DNA of 64,000 nt, from assembly GCA_016744355.1 (NCBI GenBank), contig JADGEN010000009.1:1-64000 (forward strand), read 5' to 3'. This document shows positions 11,644-25,040 of the stretch, one piece after another. The translations under genes and the position numbers were made by a program. The DNA is from Halieaceae bacterium. GTDB lineage: Bacteria > Pseudomonadota > Gammaproteobacteria > Pseudomonadales > Halieaceae. The notes beneath the pieces were generated by a model. The model did no database searches. It saw only the letters and a program-made list of their open reading frames with translations, and was not told the origin of the DNA. Each line of letters starts with the position of its first letter. Positions within the stretch are counted from its first letter, which is position 1.

Positions 11644-13015
11644 CCCTACATTAGATGGCGACACGATTGTCGCCATAGCCACGGCTCCCGGTCGTGGTGG
11701 CGTGGGGATAGTTCGCGTCTCTGGTCCCAACGCCCAAGCAATAGGGCAAACGGTTAGCAGACTCGACCCTCTGGCGCGCCACGCTCACTTCACTCCATTT
11801 TACGGAACAAGCGGCACAGTGCTGGATTCCGGTATTACCCTATTTTTTCCTGCACCCAACTCGTTTACGGGCGAAGATGTCATTGAGTTTCAGGCTCATG
11901 GTGGCCCCGTGGTGCTGGACCTTTTGGTAAAGGAGTGTTGTTCAATTGGGGCAAGGCCCGCAAGAGCCGGAGAATTCACCGAACGCGCATACCTTAACGA
12001 TAAAATAGATCTTACCCAGGCAGAGGCCATAGCAGACTTAATTTCAAGCACAACAGAAAAAGCTGCAAGGAATGCTAGCCAATCTCTTCAGGGTACTTTT
12101 TCTAAAGAAATCAATACGTTAATTTCAATTGTAACCGAGCTTCGAATTTTTGTAGAAGCCGCAATTGATTTTCCAGAAGAAGAAATAGACTTTATTGCAG
12201 ACGGTAGGGTACTGGAGAAGTTACTCGATATTATGGCCCAACTGCAGCGGGTGCAAAACGAGGCCACCCAGGGAAGTATCACTCAGGAGGGAATGAAACT
12301 TGTTCTAGTGGGAAAACCCAACGCGGGAAAATCCAGCCTTCTCAATGCGCTGTCGGGACAGGACACAGCAATCGTTACTTCAATTGAGGGTACGACAAGA
12401 GATTCCCTGCGCGAACATATTCAAATAGACGGTATGCCATTACATATTGTTGATACTGCAGGCTTGCGTGACAGCGAAGACCAGATAGAGAAGGAAGGAA
12501 TAAGACGATCCTGGAAAGAAATGGAATCTGCAGATCGGATTTTACTGCTCATTGATAAGAATGCGGATACTACAGATTCTGATAAACGCGCTCTGATTCA
12601 TTCTATTCGAAACAACGAAGCCCTGAAGAATACTCCCGTCACTATTATCTACAATAAATGCGATCTCGAAGGCACAGAACCTTCATTATCGGTAGTAGAA
12701 GATATAACTGAAATATCCCTATCAGCAAAAACAGGGTCAGGTATCCATATTCTGAAAGACCACCTGAAAGTCTGTATGGGATATGGCGATAGCATGGAAG
12801 GCAGGTTTAGCGCCCGACGCAGACACTTGCAATCCCTGCACGAAGCAGCAGCCTTCCTCGAAACTGGTCATAGGCAACTCACCCAGGCTGGAGCAGGTGA
12901 ATTGTTGGCAGAAGACCTGAGACACTGTCAAAGTTGCCTTGGGGAAATTACAGGCGCTGTTTCCAGCGACGAACTTTTAGGAAAAATATTTTCCAGTTTC
13001 TGTATTGGAAAATAA
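11609..13015 (+). CDS. mnmE: tRNA modification GTPase MnmE
   Basis: A 468-residue GTPase that with MnmG builds the cmnm5 side chain on wobble U34 of certain tRNAs. It has the N-terminal tetrahydrofolate-binding domain ([22 protein letters not shown]), a helical domain, a G domain with P-loop [15 protein letters not shown] and NKCD, and the C-terminal FCIGK with its essential cysteine. The only upstream standard start is ATG 11609, which overlaps yidC by 35 bases and adds about 12 residues compared with E. coli. No clear ribosome site precedes it, so coupling to yidC translation is likely. Confidence 0.97.
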   Translation: MSLQKESKLQTNPTLDGDTIVAIATAPGRGGVGIVRVSGPNAQAIGQTVSRLDPLARHAHFTPFYGTSGTVLDSGITLFFPAPNSFTGEDVIEFQAHGGPVVLDLLVKECCSIGARPARAGEFTERAYLNDKIDLTQAEAIADLISSTTEKAARNASQSLQGTFSKEINTLISIVTELRIFVEAAIDFPEEEIDFIADGRVLEKLLDIMAQLQRVQNEATQGSITQEGMKLVLVGKPNAGKSSLLNALSGQDTAIVTSIEGTTRDSLREHIQIDGMPLHIVDTAGLRDSEDQIEKEGIRRSWKEMESADRILLLIDKNADTTDSDKRALIHSIRNNEALKNTPVTIIYNKCDLEGTEPSLSVVEDITEISLSAKTGSGIHILKDHLKVCMGYGDSMEGRFSARRRHLQSLHEAAAFLETGHRQLTQAGAGELLAEDLRHCQSCLGEITGAVSSDELLGKIFSSFCIGK

Positions 13016-13407
13016 ACGAATCACGAATCACCACAGCTAACCCAGAGCTTATCCCCAACATTTCCTATTAAATTTTTTTTAAACGTCCTGTGTGGAAAAG
13101 TCATGTACAAGATTGTGGCTATCCCCTATAACAAAAAGAGCATATTTCGTAGCGGCTTTTAATGAGGGATTTGATCCACAGAAAAAGGCCTGTTATGCAC
13201 GGCTAACGAAGCCGTTTTGAGCAGTTTAAACAGTTCTTCTACTGGGGTTTATACTTTCTGTAAGTTATTGTTTTTATTATAAAATATACGCTTATACACC
13301 GAAAAAGGTGCCCTTAATAATAATAACTATAATAATCCTATATATCTAACTACATACATATATATTTAATTAGTAATTATGTTTAATAGTTACAAGGCGA
13401 ACATTTT
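13016..13407. other. Candidate replication origin B (mnmE-mnmG gap)
   Basis: A 472-base gap without a gene. I see several DnaA-box-like nonamers within one mismatch of TTATnCACA: TTATCCCCA (13049-13057), TTTTCCACA on the minus strand (13099-13091), TGATCCACA (13172-13180), TTATGCACG (13193-13201) and TTATACACC (13292-13300). They are followed by very AT-rich DNA (13261-13385) with repeated TAATAAT and TATATAT runs that could unwind. The origin next to mnmG (gidA) is the E. coli/Vibrio arrangement. Confidence 0.55.
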
Positions 13408-13436
13408 TTGTACAAGCTAAACTAGCCGCGTATACT
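13408..13436 (+). promoter_or_regulatory. Sigma70 promoter of mnmG
   Basis: TTGTAC (13408-13413), a 17-base spacer and TATACT (13431-13436), about 50 bases before the mnmG GTG start. Confidence 0.65.
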
Positions 13437-13487
13437 CCCGCCCCCACACATTTCCAAACATCAGTTAAGTTAAAACACAGGGTTCTC

Positions 13488-15389
13488 GTGCAAGACACAC
13501 AAACATTTGACGTTATCGTTATTGGCGGAGGGCATGCGGGTACTGAGGCATCTCTTGCTGCTGCGCGAATGGGTTGTCGTACTCTGTTATTGACTCACAG
13601 CATTGATACCCTGGGTCAAATGTCCTGTAACCCGGCAATAGGTGGAATCGGTAAAAGCCATCTGGTTAGAGAAATTGATGCTCTGGGTGGGGCAATGGCC
13701 ATCGCCGCGGATAAGGCGGGAATTCAATTTAGAATCCTGAATTCCCGTAAAGGTCCGGCGGTGCGGGCCACACGCGCCCAAGCAGACCGAATACTGTACA
13801 AAAACGCCATACGAGAAATGCTGGAAGCACAGGAAAACCTGTTTATTTTTCAGCAAGGCGTTGATGATCTACTGATTGAAAATGGCAGAGTCGCTGGCGC
13901 CATCACACAGATGGGCTTAACGTTTAAAGCGCCACGTGTCGTACTTACCACAGGTACATTCCTAGGCGGCAAGCTTCATATAGGGCTAGAAACCAGCGCC
14001 GGAGGACGGGCAGGTGATCCACCCTCTATCGCTTTGGCTCAACGTCTGCGTGAAATGCCTTTTCGGGTAGATCGATTAAAAACCGGAACGCCCCCGAGAA
14101 TTGACGCTAACTCAGTGGATTTCAGCGACCTTCAGGAGCAATGGGGAGATACACCTACCCCTGTTATGTCTTTTCTGGGTCAACAATCTGACCATCCTGA
14201 GCAAACTTGCTGCTGGATTACCCACACCAATGAGAGAACTCATGAGGTTATCCGAGGCGGGCTGGATAGATCGCCTTTGTACTCCGGTGTTATCGAAGGC
14301 GTGGGTCCGCGTTACTGCCCCAGCGTAGAAGATAAAATCCATCGCTTCGCTGATAAAGATTCTCACCAAATATTTATAGAGCCTGAGGGTCTGAATACCC
14401 CGGAGCTTTACCCCAACGGTATTTCAACCAGTTTGCCCTTCGATGTGCAAATGGAGTTTGTCAGGACTATCAAGGGCTTTGAAAACGCACACATTTCTCG
14501 TCCTGGTTACGCCATTGAATATGATTTCTTTGATCCGCGGGATTTACATTATTCTCTGGAAACAAAACACGTCCCAGGACTGTATTTTGCGGGCCAAATT
14601 AATGGCACCACAGGATATGAAGAGGCCGCGGCACAGGGTTTACTCGCGGGAATGAACGCTGCGCTCGCAATCCAGGAGAAAGAACCCTGGTGTCCCCGAC
14701 GCGATGAAGCCTACATTGGCGTGCTAGTCGATGACCTGGTGACCATGGGTACATTGGAGCCCTATCGTATGTTTACCTCCCGTGCGGAATACCGGCTTTT
14801 GCTTCGAGAAGACAATGCCGATATTCGCCTGACAGAGCAGGGTAGGAATTTCGGTTTGGTTAATGATCAGCGTTGGCGACGTTTTGAGCAAAAAATGGCC
14901 GCCATACAAGCAGAAACTGAACGCCTCACCACGACCTGGATTCACCCGGGTACAGCCCAGGCTGATGTTCTGGCAGAAAAAATTACTGGCCCCATAAAAC
15001 GCGAGTACTCCCTGGCCGAACTTCTAAAGCGGCCAGAGCTGGTGTACGACGATGTTGCCAACTTGAAAGGGGAGGGAACGAAGGATAGACAAGCGGCTGA
15101 GCAAGTAGCAATTCAAGCGAAGTATGCGGGTTATATCGATAGGCAAAAGGAAGACATCGAGCGTCTACGCCGTTACGAAAATACAGCATTGACCGCTGAT
15201 ATTGATTATTCAGTGGTAGATGGCTTATCCAACGAAGTTAAGCAGAAGCTGAGTGAAGCTCGGCCGGAGACCTTGGCCCGAGCCAGTCGTATTCCGGGCG
15301 TTACCGCTGCTGCGGTGTCACTTCTCCTGATTTATCTTAAAAAACAAGGTGCACTGGGTCGGCCCGATGTTCCGCGAAAGAGCGCCTGA
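13488..15389 (+). CDS. mnmG: tRNA uridine-5-carboxymethylaminomethyl modification enzyme MnmG
   Basis: A 633-residue FAD-binding partner of MnmE in wobble-uridine modification. The N-terminal dinucleotide fold [13 protein letters not shown], the conserved [23 protein letters not shown] and the C-terminal helical MnmE-binding region with R.PGVT are present. It starts at GTG 13488. Its TGA stop (15387-15389) overlaps a CTG that probably starts rsmG. Confidence 0.98.
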   Translation: MQDTQTFDVIVIGGGHAGTEASLAAARMGCRTLLLTHSIDTLGQMSCNPAIGGIGKSHLVREIDALGGAMAIAADKAGIQFRILNSRKGPAVRATRAQADRILYKNAIREMLEAQENLFIFQQGVDDLLIENGRVAGAITQMGLTFKAPRVVLTTGTFLGGKLHIGLETSAGGRAGDPPSIALAQRLREMPFRVDRLKTGTPPRIDANSVDFSDLQEQWGDTPTPVMSFLGQQSDHPEQTCCWITHTNERTHEVIRGGLDRSPLYSGVIEGVGPRYCPSVEDKIHRFADKDSHQIFIEPEGLNTPELYPNGISTSLPFDVQMEFVRTIKGFENAHISRPGYAIEYDFFDPRDLHYSLETKHVPGLYFAGQINGTTGYEEAAAQGLLAGMNAALAIQEKEPWCPRRDEAYIGVLVDDLVTMGTLEPYRMFTSRAEYRLLLREDNADIRLTEQGRNFGLVNDQRWRRFEQKMAAIQAETERLTTTWIHPGTAQADVLAEKITGPIKREYSLAELLKRPELVYDDVANLKGEGTKDRQAAEQVAIQAKYAGYIDRQKEDIERLRRYENTALTADIDYSVVDGLSNEVKQKLSEARPETLARASRIPGVTAAAVSLLLIYLKKQGALGRPDVPRKSA

Positions 15390-16024
15390 CTCTGGATAAA
15401 CAACTTGAAAGCCAGCTCTCCTTTGGTCTGGAAAAATTAGGTCTGAACACAACAGCTGTTCAGCGGCACTCCCTGCTCGAATACCTGAATTTATTGATTA
15501 AATGGAATAAGGTTTACAACCTGACCGCTGTTCGTGATCCTGTGCAAATGGTGACACGCCATCTTCTGGATAGCCTCTCAATAGCGCCCTGGTGCGCGGG
15601 GCAGCGCTTGATCGATGTGGGTACAGGTGCAGGCCTGCCGGGTATCCCCTTGGCTATTTTGTATCCCGGCAAGGAAATTCACCTGCTGGATAGCAATTCG
15701 AAAAAAACCCGCTTTCTCGTTCAGGTCAAATCAGCACTAGGGTTGAATAATATTTACGTTCATCATGCTCGAGTGGAATCTTTTGTTCCTCCAGAGCGGT
15801 ATGATGCGGTGTTGTCCCGAGCTTTTGCATCTCTTGAGGACATGGTTGGTAGCTGTGAACATTTATTGTGCGAGTCAGGGCAATTTCTTGCGATGAAAGG
15901 TGTATTGCCTGAATCAGGTATGGCCTCTTTGGCTGATTATGCTGCTGATGTACATGAGCTCACTGTGCCCGGGCTGGATGAGCAGCGGCATTTGATAATA
16001 CTTTCAGGAAAATACAGTGGCTAG
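15386..16024 (+). CDS. rsmG: 16S rRNA (guanine527-N7) methyltransferase RsmG, probable CTG start
   Basis: A SAM-dependent methyltransferase of 16S rRNA G527. The motif [15 protein letters not shown] forms the SAM site and [17 protein letters not shown] is the family's N-terminal hallmark. The first standard start in frame, TTG 15494, falls inside that hallmark and would remove about 36 conserved-region residues. The frame is open back to a stop at 15338, with no ATG, GTG or TTG in between. CTG 15386 overlaps the mnmG TGA as CTGA, the geometry of a coupled start, and gives 212 residues (E. coli 207). CTG 15392 is an alternative. The stop overlaps the parA GTG. Confidence 0.85.
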   Translation: MTLDKQLESQLSFGLEKLGLNTTAVQRHSLLEYLNLLIKWNKVYNLTAVRDPVQMVTRHLLDSLSIAPWCAGQRLIDVGTGAGLPGIPLAILYPGKEIHLLDSNSKKTRFLVQVKSALGLNNIYVHHARVESFVPPERYDAVLSRAFASLEDMVGSCEHLLCESGQFLAMKGVLPESGMASLADYAADVHELTVPGLDEQRHLIILSGKYSG

Positions 16025-16817
16025 AGTTCTCGCAATCGCAAACCAGAAAGGGGGGGTTGGAAAGACCACCACTTGTGTGAATCTCGCAGCTTCGCTGGCA
16101 GCTATGAAACAGCGAGTCTTACTGGTTGATCTTGATCCCCAGGGCAACGCGACCATGGGTAGCGGCGTAGATAAACACTCCCTGAATATGAGCATTTACC
16201 ATGTGCTGGTAGACGGAATTGATATTGCTGGTGTGGCCGTGCCGGCTGGAGAGGCAGGCTTTGATGTTCTACCTGCCAATGGAGACCTGACGGCGGCCGA
16301 AGTTGAATTACTGGACGTAGATCACAAAGAGCGCAAACTGCGTTCGGCTCTGGCTACAGTGGATGAGCGCTATGACTACATCCTCATAGACTGCCCTCCA
16401 TCCCTGAATATGCTGACTCTCAATGGTATGGTCGCCGCCGATGGGGTGATTATTGCGATGCAGTGCGAGTATTACGCCCTGGAGGGTCTATCTGCGTTGA
16501 TGGAAACAATCAGGGGAATATCGCAGAACCTTAATCCTGCCCTGAAAGTAGAGGGTATCCTGCGTACTATGTACGACCCGCGAAACAGTCTTACTAATGA
16601 AGTATCGGATCAACTTCACAGCCACTTTGGTGAAAAGGTCTATCGTACAGTGGTACCGCGCAATGTTCGGTTGGCGGAGGCTCCCAGCCACGGTTTGCCC
16701 GCTATGCACTATGATAAATATTCACGAGGAGCCCGAGCTTACATGGCTCTGGCCGGCGAAATCATTCGGCGAGAAGAAAAACGTGAATCTGCAGCCAAAG
16801 AGCTGCATTGGCGCTAG
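16017..16817 (+). CDS. parA: Chromosome partitioning ATPase ParA (Soj)
   Basis: A 266-residue Walker-type ATPase that binds DNA nonspecifically and moves ParB-parS complexes. The deviant Walker A motif KGGVGKTT is at about 11-18, followed by DLDPQGN and the Walker B segment YILIDCPPSL. It lacks the N-terminal DNA-binding extension of plasmid type Ia ParA, so it is a chromosomal type. The start is GTG, overlapping rsmG by 8 bases; parB follows after 35 bases. Its partner sites are the two parS palindromes in recF. Confidence 0.97.
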   Translation: MARVLAIANQKGGVGKTTTCVNLAASLAAMKQRVLLVDLDPQGNATMGSGVDKHSLNMSIYHVLVDGIDIAGVAVPAGEAGFDVLPANGDLTAAEVELLDVDHKERKLRSALATVDERYDYILIDCPPSLNMLTLNGMVAADGVIIAMQCEYYALEGLSALMETIRGISQNLNPALKVEGILRTMYDPRNSLTNEVSDQLHSHFGEKVYRTVVPRNVRLAEAPSHGLPAMHYDKYSRGARAYMALAGEIIRREEKRESAAKELHWR

Positions 16818-16852
16818 GCGTCGGTATTCATTAAAACCGGAGAAATGGATTA

Positions 16853-17737
16853 ATGGCAGCAAAAAAACGAGGTTTGGGTCGTGGTCTGGATGCTCTGCTT
16901 GGAGCGACCGCGGCGGCGGAACTCCCAAATGAAGCAAGCGGTACCGGGCAAACTCTTTCCACATCCCAGCCTAGAGAATTGCCTGTAGATCTTGTGCAGC
17001 GGGGAAAATATCAGCCGCGTCGGGATATGGATCCTGAGTCTTTGCAGGAATTGGCAGACAGCATTAAAGCTCAGGGCGTTATGCAGCCAATAATCGTGAG
17101 ACCTATATCGGATAAGAAATACGAAATCATTGCCGGCGAAAGACGCTGGAGAGCTACTCAACTTGCGGGTCTTGAATCCATTCCTGTGATTGTTAGAAAT
17201 GTGAGCGATGAAACAGCCATTGCCATGGCCCTCATCGAGAATATTCAACGTGAAGACCTGAACCCGATAGAGGAGGCCGCTTCCCTGCAGCGTTTGCAGC
17301 AGGAATTTGAACTGACCCAACAAGAAGTTGCGACTGCTGTGGGAAAATCACGATCTACGGTAACCAATTTACTGCGTCTAATGACCCTGGAAGCTGATGT
17401 ACGCAGGTTGCTGGAGCATGGGGATTTGGAAATGGGGCATGCCAGAGCTCTACTTGCTTTGTCGGGTACAGACCAATCCCACGGTGCCAGGGTAGTGGTA
17501 GCGAAAGGTATGTCAGTGCGCCAAACAGAGTCGATGGTGCGCTCCACACTCGAAAATCAAACTAATCCCCCGTCTGTAAAAACGGTTGATCCTAATATCA
17601 GGCATTTGCAGAATGAACTGTCGCAAAAAATTGGGGCAAAGGTGCAAATAAACCATACGGCCAAAGGGAAAGGCAAAGTCGTGTTGAGTTACAATAGCTT
17701 GGATGAATTGGACGGAATTCTTGGTCATATCAAGTAG
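16853..17737 (+). CDS. parB: Chromosome partitioning protein ParB (Spo0J), CTPase clamp
   Basis: A 294-residue parS-binding protein. It opens with the ParA-activating GLGRGLDALLG (7-17). The CTP-binding core has GERRWRA (95-101) and ENIQREDLNPIEEA (129-142), followed by a helix-turn-helix (about 153-175) that reads parS and a C-terminal dimerisation domain. The family loads at parS and slides as a CTP-dependent clamp. It forms an operon with parA. Confidence 0.97.
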   Translation: MAAKKRGLGRGLDALLGATAAAELPNEASGTGQTLSTSQPRELPVDLVQRGKYQPRRDMDPESLQELADSIKAQGVMQPIIVRPISDKKYEIIAGERRWRATQLAGLESIPVIVRNVSDETAIAMALIENIQREDLNPIEEAASLQRLQQEFELTQQEVATAVGKSRSTVTNLLRLMTLEADVRRLLEHGDLEMGHARALLALSGTDQSHGARVVVAKGMSVRQTESMVRSTLENQTNPPSVKTVDPNIRHLQNELSQKIGAKVQINHTAKGKGKVVLSYNSLDELDGILGHIK

Positions 17738-17806
17738 CATGGCGCGCAGAATTGGCATTTGGGCGACAAACCTTAATCTTTAACCGTGATACTCGCTATT
17801 ACTTGG

Positions 17807-17835
17807 TTGAACCTGTCTATTAATAAATCTATAAT
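17807..17835 (+). promoter_or_regulatory. Sigma70 promoter of the atp operon
   Basis: TTGAAC (17807-17812), a 17-base spacer and a perfect TATAAT (17830-17835), about 80 bases before atpI. Confidence 0.75.
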
Positions 17836-17913
17836 GCCGCCGCTTGAATTGAAGGGGAGCGACCCTTTCAGTACATGAAAAGTGATGTGCAATGAAATTT
17901 CTAAGAGGCCAAT

Positions 17914-18303
17914 GTGGCTGGAGCTGAGATAAAACGGCCTCCCGTTTATCGAATTTCAACTTTCCAGCTATTGATTTTGCTTGGAGTAAGCCTGATTTTG
18001 TTGGCACTCCGCATAGAGTGGGCTTACTCAGTTCTCTGTGGAGGTTTGATAGCAGTATTACCGCAGGCCTATTTTGCTGCCAGAACATTCCGGTGGCGCG
18101 GTGCGCAGTCAGCACAGGCTATAGCCCGGTCAAGCTACGGTGGCGTAGTAGGCAAGTTTATATTTAGCGCCGCAGGTTTTGCGCTTGTTTTTGCCCTGTT
18201 AAGGCCAATTAACGGCCTGGCAGTTTTTGCAGCATATTTAACCATGCTGTTGATACAGATTATTGGAAGTTGGCTGTTATTACGTAGAGCTAACTTGAAT
18301 TGA
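17914..18303 (+). CDS. atpI: ATP synthase accessory protein AtpI
   Basis: A 129-residue membrane protein with four predicted transmembrane stretches, at the head of the atp operon. AtpI aids assembly of the c-ring and is not part of the finished enzyme. The sequence is weakly conserved in the family; position and topology support the call. The start is GTG 17914; an overlapping ATG at 17912 opens only seven codons in another frame. Confidence 0.85.
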   Translation: MAGAEIKRPPVYRISTFQLLILLGVSLILLALRIEWAYSVLCGGLIAVLPQAYFAARTFRWRGAQSAQAIARSSYGGVVGKFIFSAAGFALVFALLRPINGLAVFAAYLTMLLIQIIGSWLLLRRANLN

Positions 18304-19215
<912 letters not shown>

Positions 19216-19244
19216 TTTACTTTAACTGTAGTTTTTAACGCTAG

Positions 19245-19484
<240 letters not shown>

Positions 19485-19548
19485 GCACTACAACGGATAG
19501 GAATTGGGTTGCCGATAGGCAATCCACAACAACAGTGAGGAGCAAAGC

Positions 19549-20019
19549 GTGAATATTAATCTTACGCTGTTTGGACAGATGGCAGCTTTTGTCTGCTTTG
19601 TCCTGTTCTGTATGAAGTATGTTTGGCCGCCTATTTTGGCTGCTATGCAGGAACGGACAGAAAAAATTGCAGATGGCCTGGCCGCAGCAGATCGTGCCAA
19701 TCACGATCTTGAGCTTGCACAGGAAAAAGCCGTTGAGCGTCTAAAAGAAGCTAAAACGGAAGCGTCAGGAATTGTTGATGCCGCGAACAAACGTGCGAGC
19801 CAGATCGTTGACGAGGCCAAGGAAGCGGCAGTCGTTGAGGGCGATCGGGTTAAAGCGTCAGCACAGTCTGATATAGATCAGGAAATAAACCGAGCCCGTG
19901 AACAATTACGCGGTCAGGTTGCCACTCTTGCTCTTGCTGGCGCAGAGAAAGTTCTTGGTGCTGCAATCGACAGAGAGGCTCATGCCGATTTGGTCGATAA
20001 ATTAGCCTCAGAACTGTAA
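19549..20019 (+). CDS. atpF: ATP synthase Fo subunit b
   Basis: The 156-residue peripheral stalk subunit: one N-terminal membrane helix (about 5-27) followed by a long charged coiled coil rich in A, E, K and R. The start [10 protein letters not shown] is typical; the codon is GTG 19549, preceded by GTGAGGAG. Confidence 0.97.
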   Translation: MNINLTLFGQMAAFVCFVLFCMKYVWPPILAAMQERTEKIADGLAAADRANHDLELAQEKAVERLKEAKTEASGIVDAANKRASQIVDEAKEAAVVEGDRVKASAQSDIDQEINRAREQLRGQVATLALAGAEKVLGAAIDREAHADLVDKLASEL

Positions 20020-20032
20020 TAGCGAGGAAGCT

Positions 20033-20569
20033 ATGGCTGAATTAAGCACAATTGCACGCCCCTACGCTAAAGCCGCATTTGAGTATGCCCGTGGGAATAG
20101 CTCACTGCAGCAATGGTCAGAGCAATTGACGACTGTCGCGGCAGTTATGGGTGATGAATCTGTAGAGTCGGTGCTTGGTAACCCAGGCTTAACCGCAGCC
20201 CAGCAGGCGGAGGTTTTGAACGAAGTCTGCGGCGAAGAGATTGGTTCCCAGGTTCGAAATTTCTTAGTGATACTGGCGTCGAATAAGCGACTGCCATTAC
20301 TGCCGGAAATTCATACCCAGTTTGAGCAGAACAAGGCCAACCAGGAAAAATCTGTTGATGTTGAGGTTGTATCGGCTTTCGAAGTAGCTGATGAAACCAA
20401 AAGCAAACTGGCAGAAGCATTAGGCAAAAAACTTGAGCGCGAAGTAAGGGTCAGCTCGTCTATCGACGAAGACCTTTTAGGTGGCGTTTTAATCAGGGCC
20501 GGTGATCTGGTGATCGACGGTTCCGTGCGCGGACGACTAAACAAGTTGTCCGAAGCAATAAATTCCTAG
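20033..20569 (+). CDS. atpH: ATP synthase F1 subunit delta
   Basis: A 178-residue peripheral stalk subunit linking subunit b to the alpha3-beta3 head. It begins MAELSTIARPYAKAAFEYA, the family N-terminus, and ends with the conserved GGVLIRAGDLVIDGSVRGRLNKL. It lies 13 bases after atpF. Confidence 0.97.
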   Translation: MAELSTIARPYAKAAFEYARGNSSLQQWSEQLTTVAAVMGDESVESVLGNPGLTAAQQAEVLNEVCGEEIGSQVRNFLVILASNKRLPLLPEIHTQFEQNKANQEKSVDVEVVSAFEVADETKSKLAEALGKKLEREVRVSSSIDEDLLGGVLIRAGDLVIDGSVRGRLNKLSEAINS

Positions 20570-20601
20570 GTGTCTAGGATTTAGGATTTGAGGAATATAG
20601 C

Positions 20602-22146
20602 ATGCAGCAACTGAATCCATCAGAGATTAGCGAAGTTATCAAGCAACGCATCGACCAGCTCGATGTGTCTAGCGAAGCACGTAACGAAGGTACTATCGTA
20701 TCCGTTACTGACGGTATTATTCGAATACACGGTCTTACCGATGTCATGTTTGGCGAAATGATCGAGTTTGACGGCGGTACCTACGGTATGGCTTTGAACC
20801 TTGAACGCGACTCCGTTGGCGCGGTTATCCTCGGCGACTATAAGGGGCTGGCTGAAGGCCAAACCTGTCGCTGTACAGGTCGTATTCTGGAAGTACCTGT
20901 AGGTCCAGAGTTACAGGGCCGCGTAGTAGACGCTCTAGGTAACCCTATCGATGGCAAAGGTCCGGTTAATGCTGCGATGACAGACGCGTTGGAAAAGGTT
21001 GCCCCTGGTGTTATTGCTCGTCAATCTGTAGACCAACCCGTACAAATTGGCTTGAAGGCTATTGATGCCATGGTTCCAATCGGTCGAGGCCAGCGTGAAC
21101 TGATTATTGGCGATCGCCAAATTGGTAAAACAGCCATTGCTATTGATGCCATCATCAACCAGAAAGGCACGGGCATTAAGTGTATTTATGTTGCTGTTGG
21201 CCAGAAAGCTTCTTCGGTTGCCGCAGTAGTACGTAAGCTCGAAGAGCACGGCGCGATGGAGCATACGATTGTGGTTGCAGCAACTGCTGCTGACCCCGCC
21301 TCCATGCAATATCTGGCTCCTTTTGCTGGCTGCACCATGGGCGAGTATTACCGCGATCGCGGCGAAGATGCGCTTATCATATATGATGATTTAACCAAGC
21401 AGGCATGGGCTTATCGCCAGATTTCATTGCTCCTGCGTCGACCTCCGGGACGTGAAGCTTATCCCGGTGACGTGTTCTATCTTCACTCTCGTTTGCTCGA
21501 ACGTGCAGCGCGTGTAAACGCAGCTTACGTAGAAAAGTTTACCAACGGCGAAGTGAAGGGAAAAACCGGGTCACTAACGGCTCTGCCCGTTATTGAAACT
21601 CAGGCTGGTGACGTTTCTGCGTTTGTACCAACCAACGTGATTTCTATCACCGACGGACAAATATTCCTCGAAGCAGATATGTTTAATGCGGGTGTGCGTC
21701 CAGCGATGAACGCCGGTGTGTCGGTATCTCGAGTGGGTGGAGCGGCACAAACTAAAATCATGAAGAAACTGTCTGGCGGTGTTCGTACCGCGCTTGCTCA
21801 GTATCGCGAGCTGGCGGCATTCTCGCAGTTTGCTTCTGACCTGGACGATGCCACTAAGGCCCAGTTGGACCACGGTGAGCGTGTTACCGAGTTGATGAAG
21901 CAAAAGCAATACTCTCCGCAAAGCGTCGCGGAAATGGGTGTGATGCTTTACGCAGCGAACGAAGGTCACCTGAACGAAGTAGAAGTCAGCAAAATAGGCG
22001 ACTTCGAGGCCTCACTGCTTTCTTATATGCATGCTGAGTACGGCGATCTAATGAAGTCGGTCGTTGAAACAGGCGACTACAACGGCGAAATCGAAGCTTC
22101 CTTCAAAGAAGCACTCGAGAAGTTCAAAGCCACTCAAACCTGGTAA
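20602..22146 (+). CDS. atpA: ATP synthase F1 subunit alpha
   Basis: The 514-residue non-catalytic nucleotide-binding subunit (513 in E. coli). It has P-loop [13 protein letters not shown], where I replaces the usual T, and the [29 protein letters not shown] segment with the catalytic-interface arginine further on. The start [17 protein letters not shown] is typical. Confidence 0.99.
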   Translation: MQQLNPSEISEVIKQRIDQLDVSSEARNEGTIVSVTDGIIRIHGLTDVMFGEMIEFDGGTYGMALNLERDSVGAVILGDYKGLAEGQTCRCTGRILEVPVGPELQGRVVDALGNPIDGKGPVNAAMTDALEKVAPGVIARQSVDQPVQIGLKAIDAMVPIGRGQRELIIGDRQIGKTAIAIDAIINQKGTGIKCIYVAVGQKASSVAAVVRKLEEHGAMEHTIVVAATAADPASMQYLAPFAGCTMGEYYRDRGEDALIIYDDLTKQAWAYRQISLLLRRPPGREAYPGDVFYLHSRLLERAARVNAAYVEKFTNGEVKGKTGSLTALPVIETQAGDVSAFVPTNVISITDGQIFLEADMFNAGVRPAMNAGVSVSRVGGAAQTKIMKKLSGGVRTALAQYRELAAFSQFASDLDDATKAQLDHGERVTELMKQKQYSPQSVAEMGVMLYAANEGHLNEVEVSKIGDFEASLLSYMHAEYGDLMKSVVETGDYNGEIEASFKEALEKFKATQTW

Positions 22147-22161
22147 GCCGAGGACCACGAG

Positions 22162-23025
22162 ATGGCAGTCGGAAAGGAAATTCGAACAAAGATCTCGAGT
22201 ATTCAAAATACTCAGAAGATCACTAGCGCGATGGAAATGGTCGCCGCCAGTAAAATGCGCAAGGCACAAGAGCGCATGGCACTGGGTAAGCCCTACGCAC
22301 GGCGCATGCGCTCGGTTGTTGGGCACATAGCTAATGCTGCTCCCGAATACCAGCATATGTATATGCAGGAGCGGGACGTAAAGCGAGTTGGCTATATTAT
22401 TGTGTCTTCAGACCGTGGGCTGTGTGGAGGTCTCAATGGCAACCTGTTCAAGGCCACGATCAAATCCATGAAATCATGGGCTGATCAGGGTGTTGAAATA
22501 GAGCTCAGCCTGATTGGCGCGAAAGCCGCTGCATTTTTCGGTAGTTATGGTGGAAATGTAACGGCAGCGGTGCGTGACATTGGTGAGGCTCCGGCTATTG
22601 CCGACTTGATTGGCGCAGTAAAAACCATGTTGGATGCTTACGCAGACGGCAAGATAGACAGGCTTTTTCTGGTGGGAAATCAATTTGTAAATACCATGAC
22701 CCAGGACCCGACGGTAGAGCAACTTCTGCCCTTGGTGGCTGAAGAAAACAGTGAAATGAAACACCACTGGGACTATCTCTACGAGCCCGATGCCAAAGAG
22801 CTCCTGGAAGGTCTTCTGACCCGATACATTGAGTCTCAGGTTTATCAGGCAGTCGTCGAAAATGGCGCCTGTGAGCAAGCGGCTAGAATGCTCGCAATGA
22901 AGAGCGCGACAGATAACGCCGGCGATATGATTGATGACCTGCAACTTATCTACAACAAAGCAAGACAGTCCGCGATTACTCAGGAACTGTCAGAAATCGT
23001 AAGCGGTGCTGCGGCAATCGGTTGA
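22162..23025 (+). CDS. atpG: ATP synthase F1 subunit gamma
   Basis: The 287-residue central rotor shaft (286-287 usual). N-terminal [36 protein letters not shown] and the C-terminal [19 protein letters not shown] helices match the family. It lies 15 bases after atpA. Confidence 0.98.
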   Translation: MAVGKEIRTKISSIQNTQKITSAMEMVAASKMRKAQERMALGKPYARRMRSVVGHIANAAPEYQHMYMQERDVKRVGYIIVSSDRGLCGGLNGNLFKATIKSMKSWADQGVEIELSLIGAKAAAFFGSYGGNVTAAVRDIGEAPAIADLIGAVKTMLDAYADGKIDRLFLVGNQFVNTMTQDPTVEQLLPLVAEENSEMKHHWDYLYEPDAKELLEGLLTRYIESQVYQAVVENGACEQAARMLAMKSATDNAGDMIDDLQLIYNKARQSAITQELSEIVSGAAAIG

Positions 23026-23087
23026 TTGTTGCCAGTAAGTAACAGCACCAAAAAAATTAGAGGCTTAGCCAGAATCAATGGCCATAG

Positions 23088-24521
<1,434 letters not shown>

Positions 24522-24549
24522 GCAGAACTGGCAATAACGAGGTTTTTAT

Positions 24550-24978
24550 ATGGCTATGACAATTCACTGTGACATCGTTAGCGCGGAGGAAGAAATTTTC
24601 TCCGGGCTGGTTGAGATGTTGGTTGCTAATGGGGAGCTGGGAGAACTGGGTGTTGGTTACGGCCACGCACCATTGTTGACCTCGCTTGTTCCCGGTGCCG
24701 TTAGGGTAATCACCCAGGGAGGCGAAGAAGAAATTTTTTATGTCTCCGGTGGTTTTCTGGAAGTACAACCCGGTGTTGTCTCAATATTGGCAGATACTGC
24801 GCTGCGGGCACAGGACATGGATGAAGCCGCCGCCGAAGAGGCACGCAAAGAAGCAGAGGACGCACTGACTAATCAGTCTGGCGAATTCGACTATGGGCGG
24901 GCCTCCGCCAGGTTGGCAGAAGCCGCTGCCCAGCTTGCCACACTCAGAAAATTGAAAAACCGGGCGGGTCGAGGTTAA
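24550..24978 (+). CDS. atpC: ATP synthase F1 subunit epsilon
   Basis: A 142-residue subunit with the N-terminal beta-sandwich ([13 protein letters not shown]..., GYGHAPLLT) and the C-terminal helical hairpin that can inhibit ATP hydrolysis. It is the last gene of the operon, followed by a strong terminator. Confidence 0.97.
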   Translation: MAMTIHCDIVSAEEEIFSGLVEMLVANGELGELGVGYGHAPLLTSLVPGAVRVITQGGEEEIFYVSGGFLEVQPGVVSILADTALRAQDMDEAAAEEARKEAEDALTNQSGEFDYGRASARLAEAAAQLATLRKLKNRAGRG

Positions 24979-24996
24979 ACTCAAAGCGTTCGTGCT

Positions 24997-25023
24997 AAAG
25001 CCCCGAAATATCGGGGCTTTTTT
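24997..25023 (+). terminator. Rho-independent terminator of the atp operon
   Basis: A perfect ten-base stem AAAGCCCCGA / TCGGGGCTTT (24997-25006 and 25011-25020) with loop AATA and a T run to 25023. The A-rich opposite side means it may also act for the convergent TrmB-like gene. Confidence 0.9.
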
Positions 25024-25040
25024 GTATGTGGAACAATGTC

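Noticed and set aside
13297-13310. CACC-GAAAAA-GGTG hairpin in the mnmE-mnmG gap
   Set aside because: A four-base stem with no T run; too weak for a terminator call.
15494-16024. rsmG starting at TTG 15494
   Set aside because: It would begin within the conserved KWNKVYNL motif and delete the N-terminal helices; the CTG start fits family length better.
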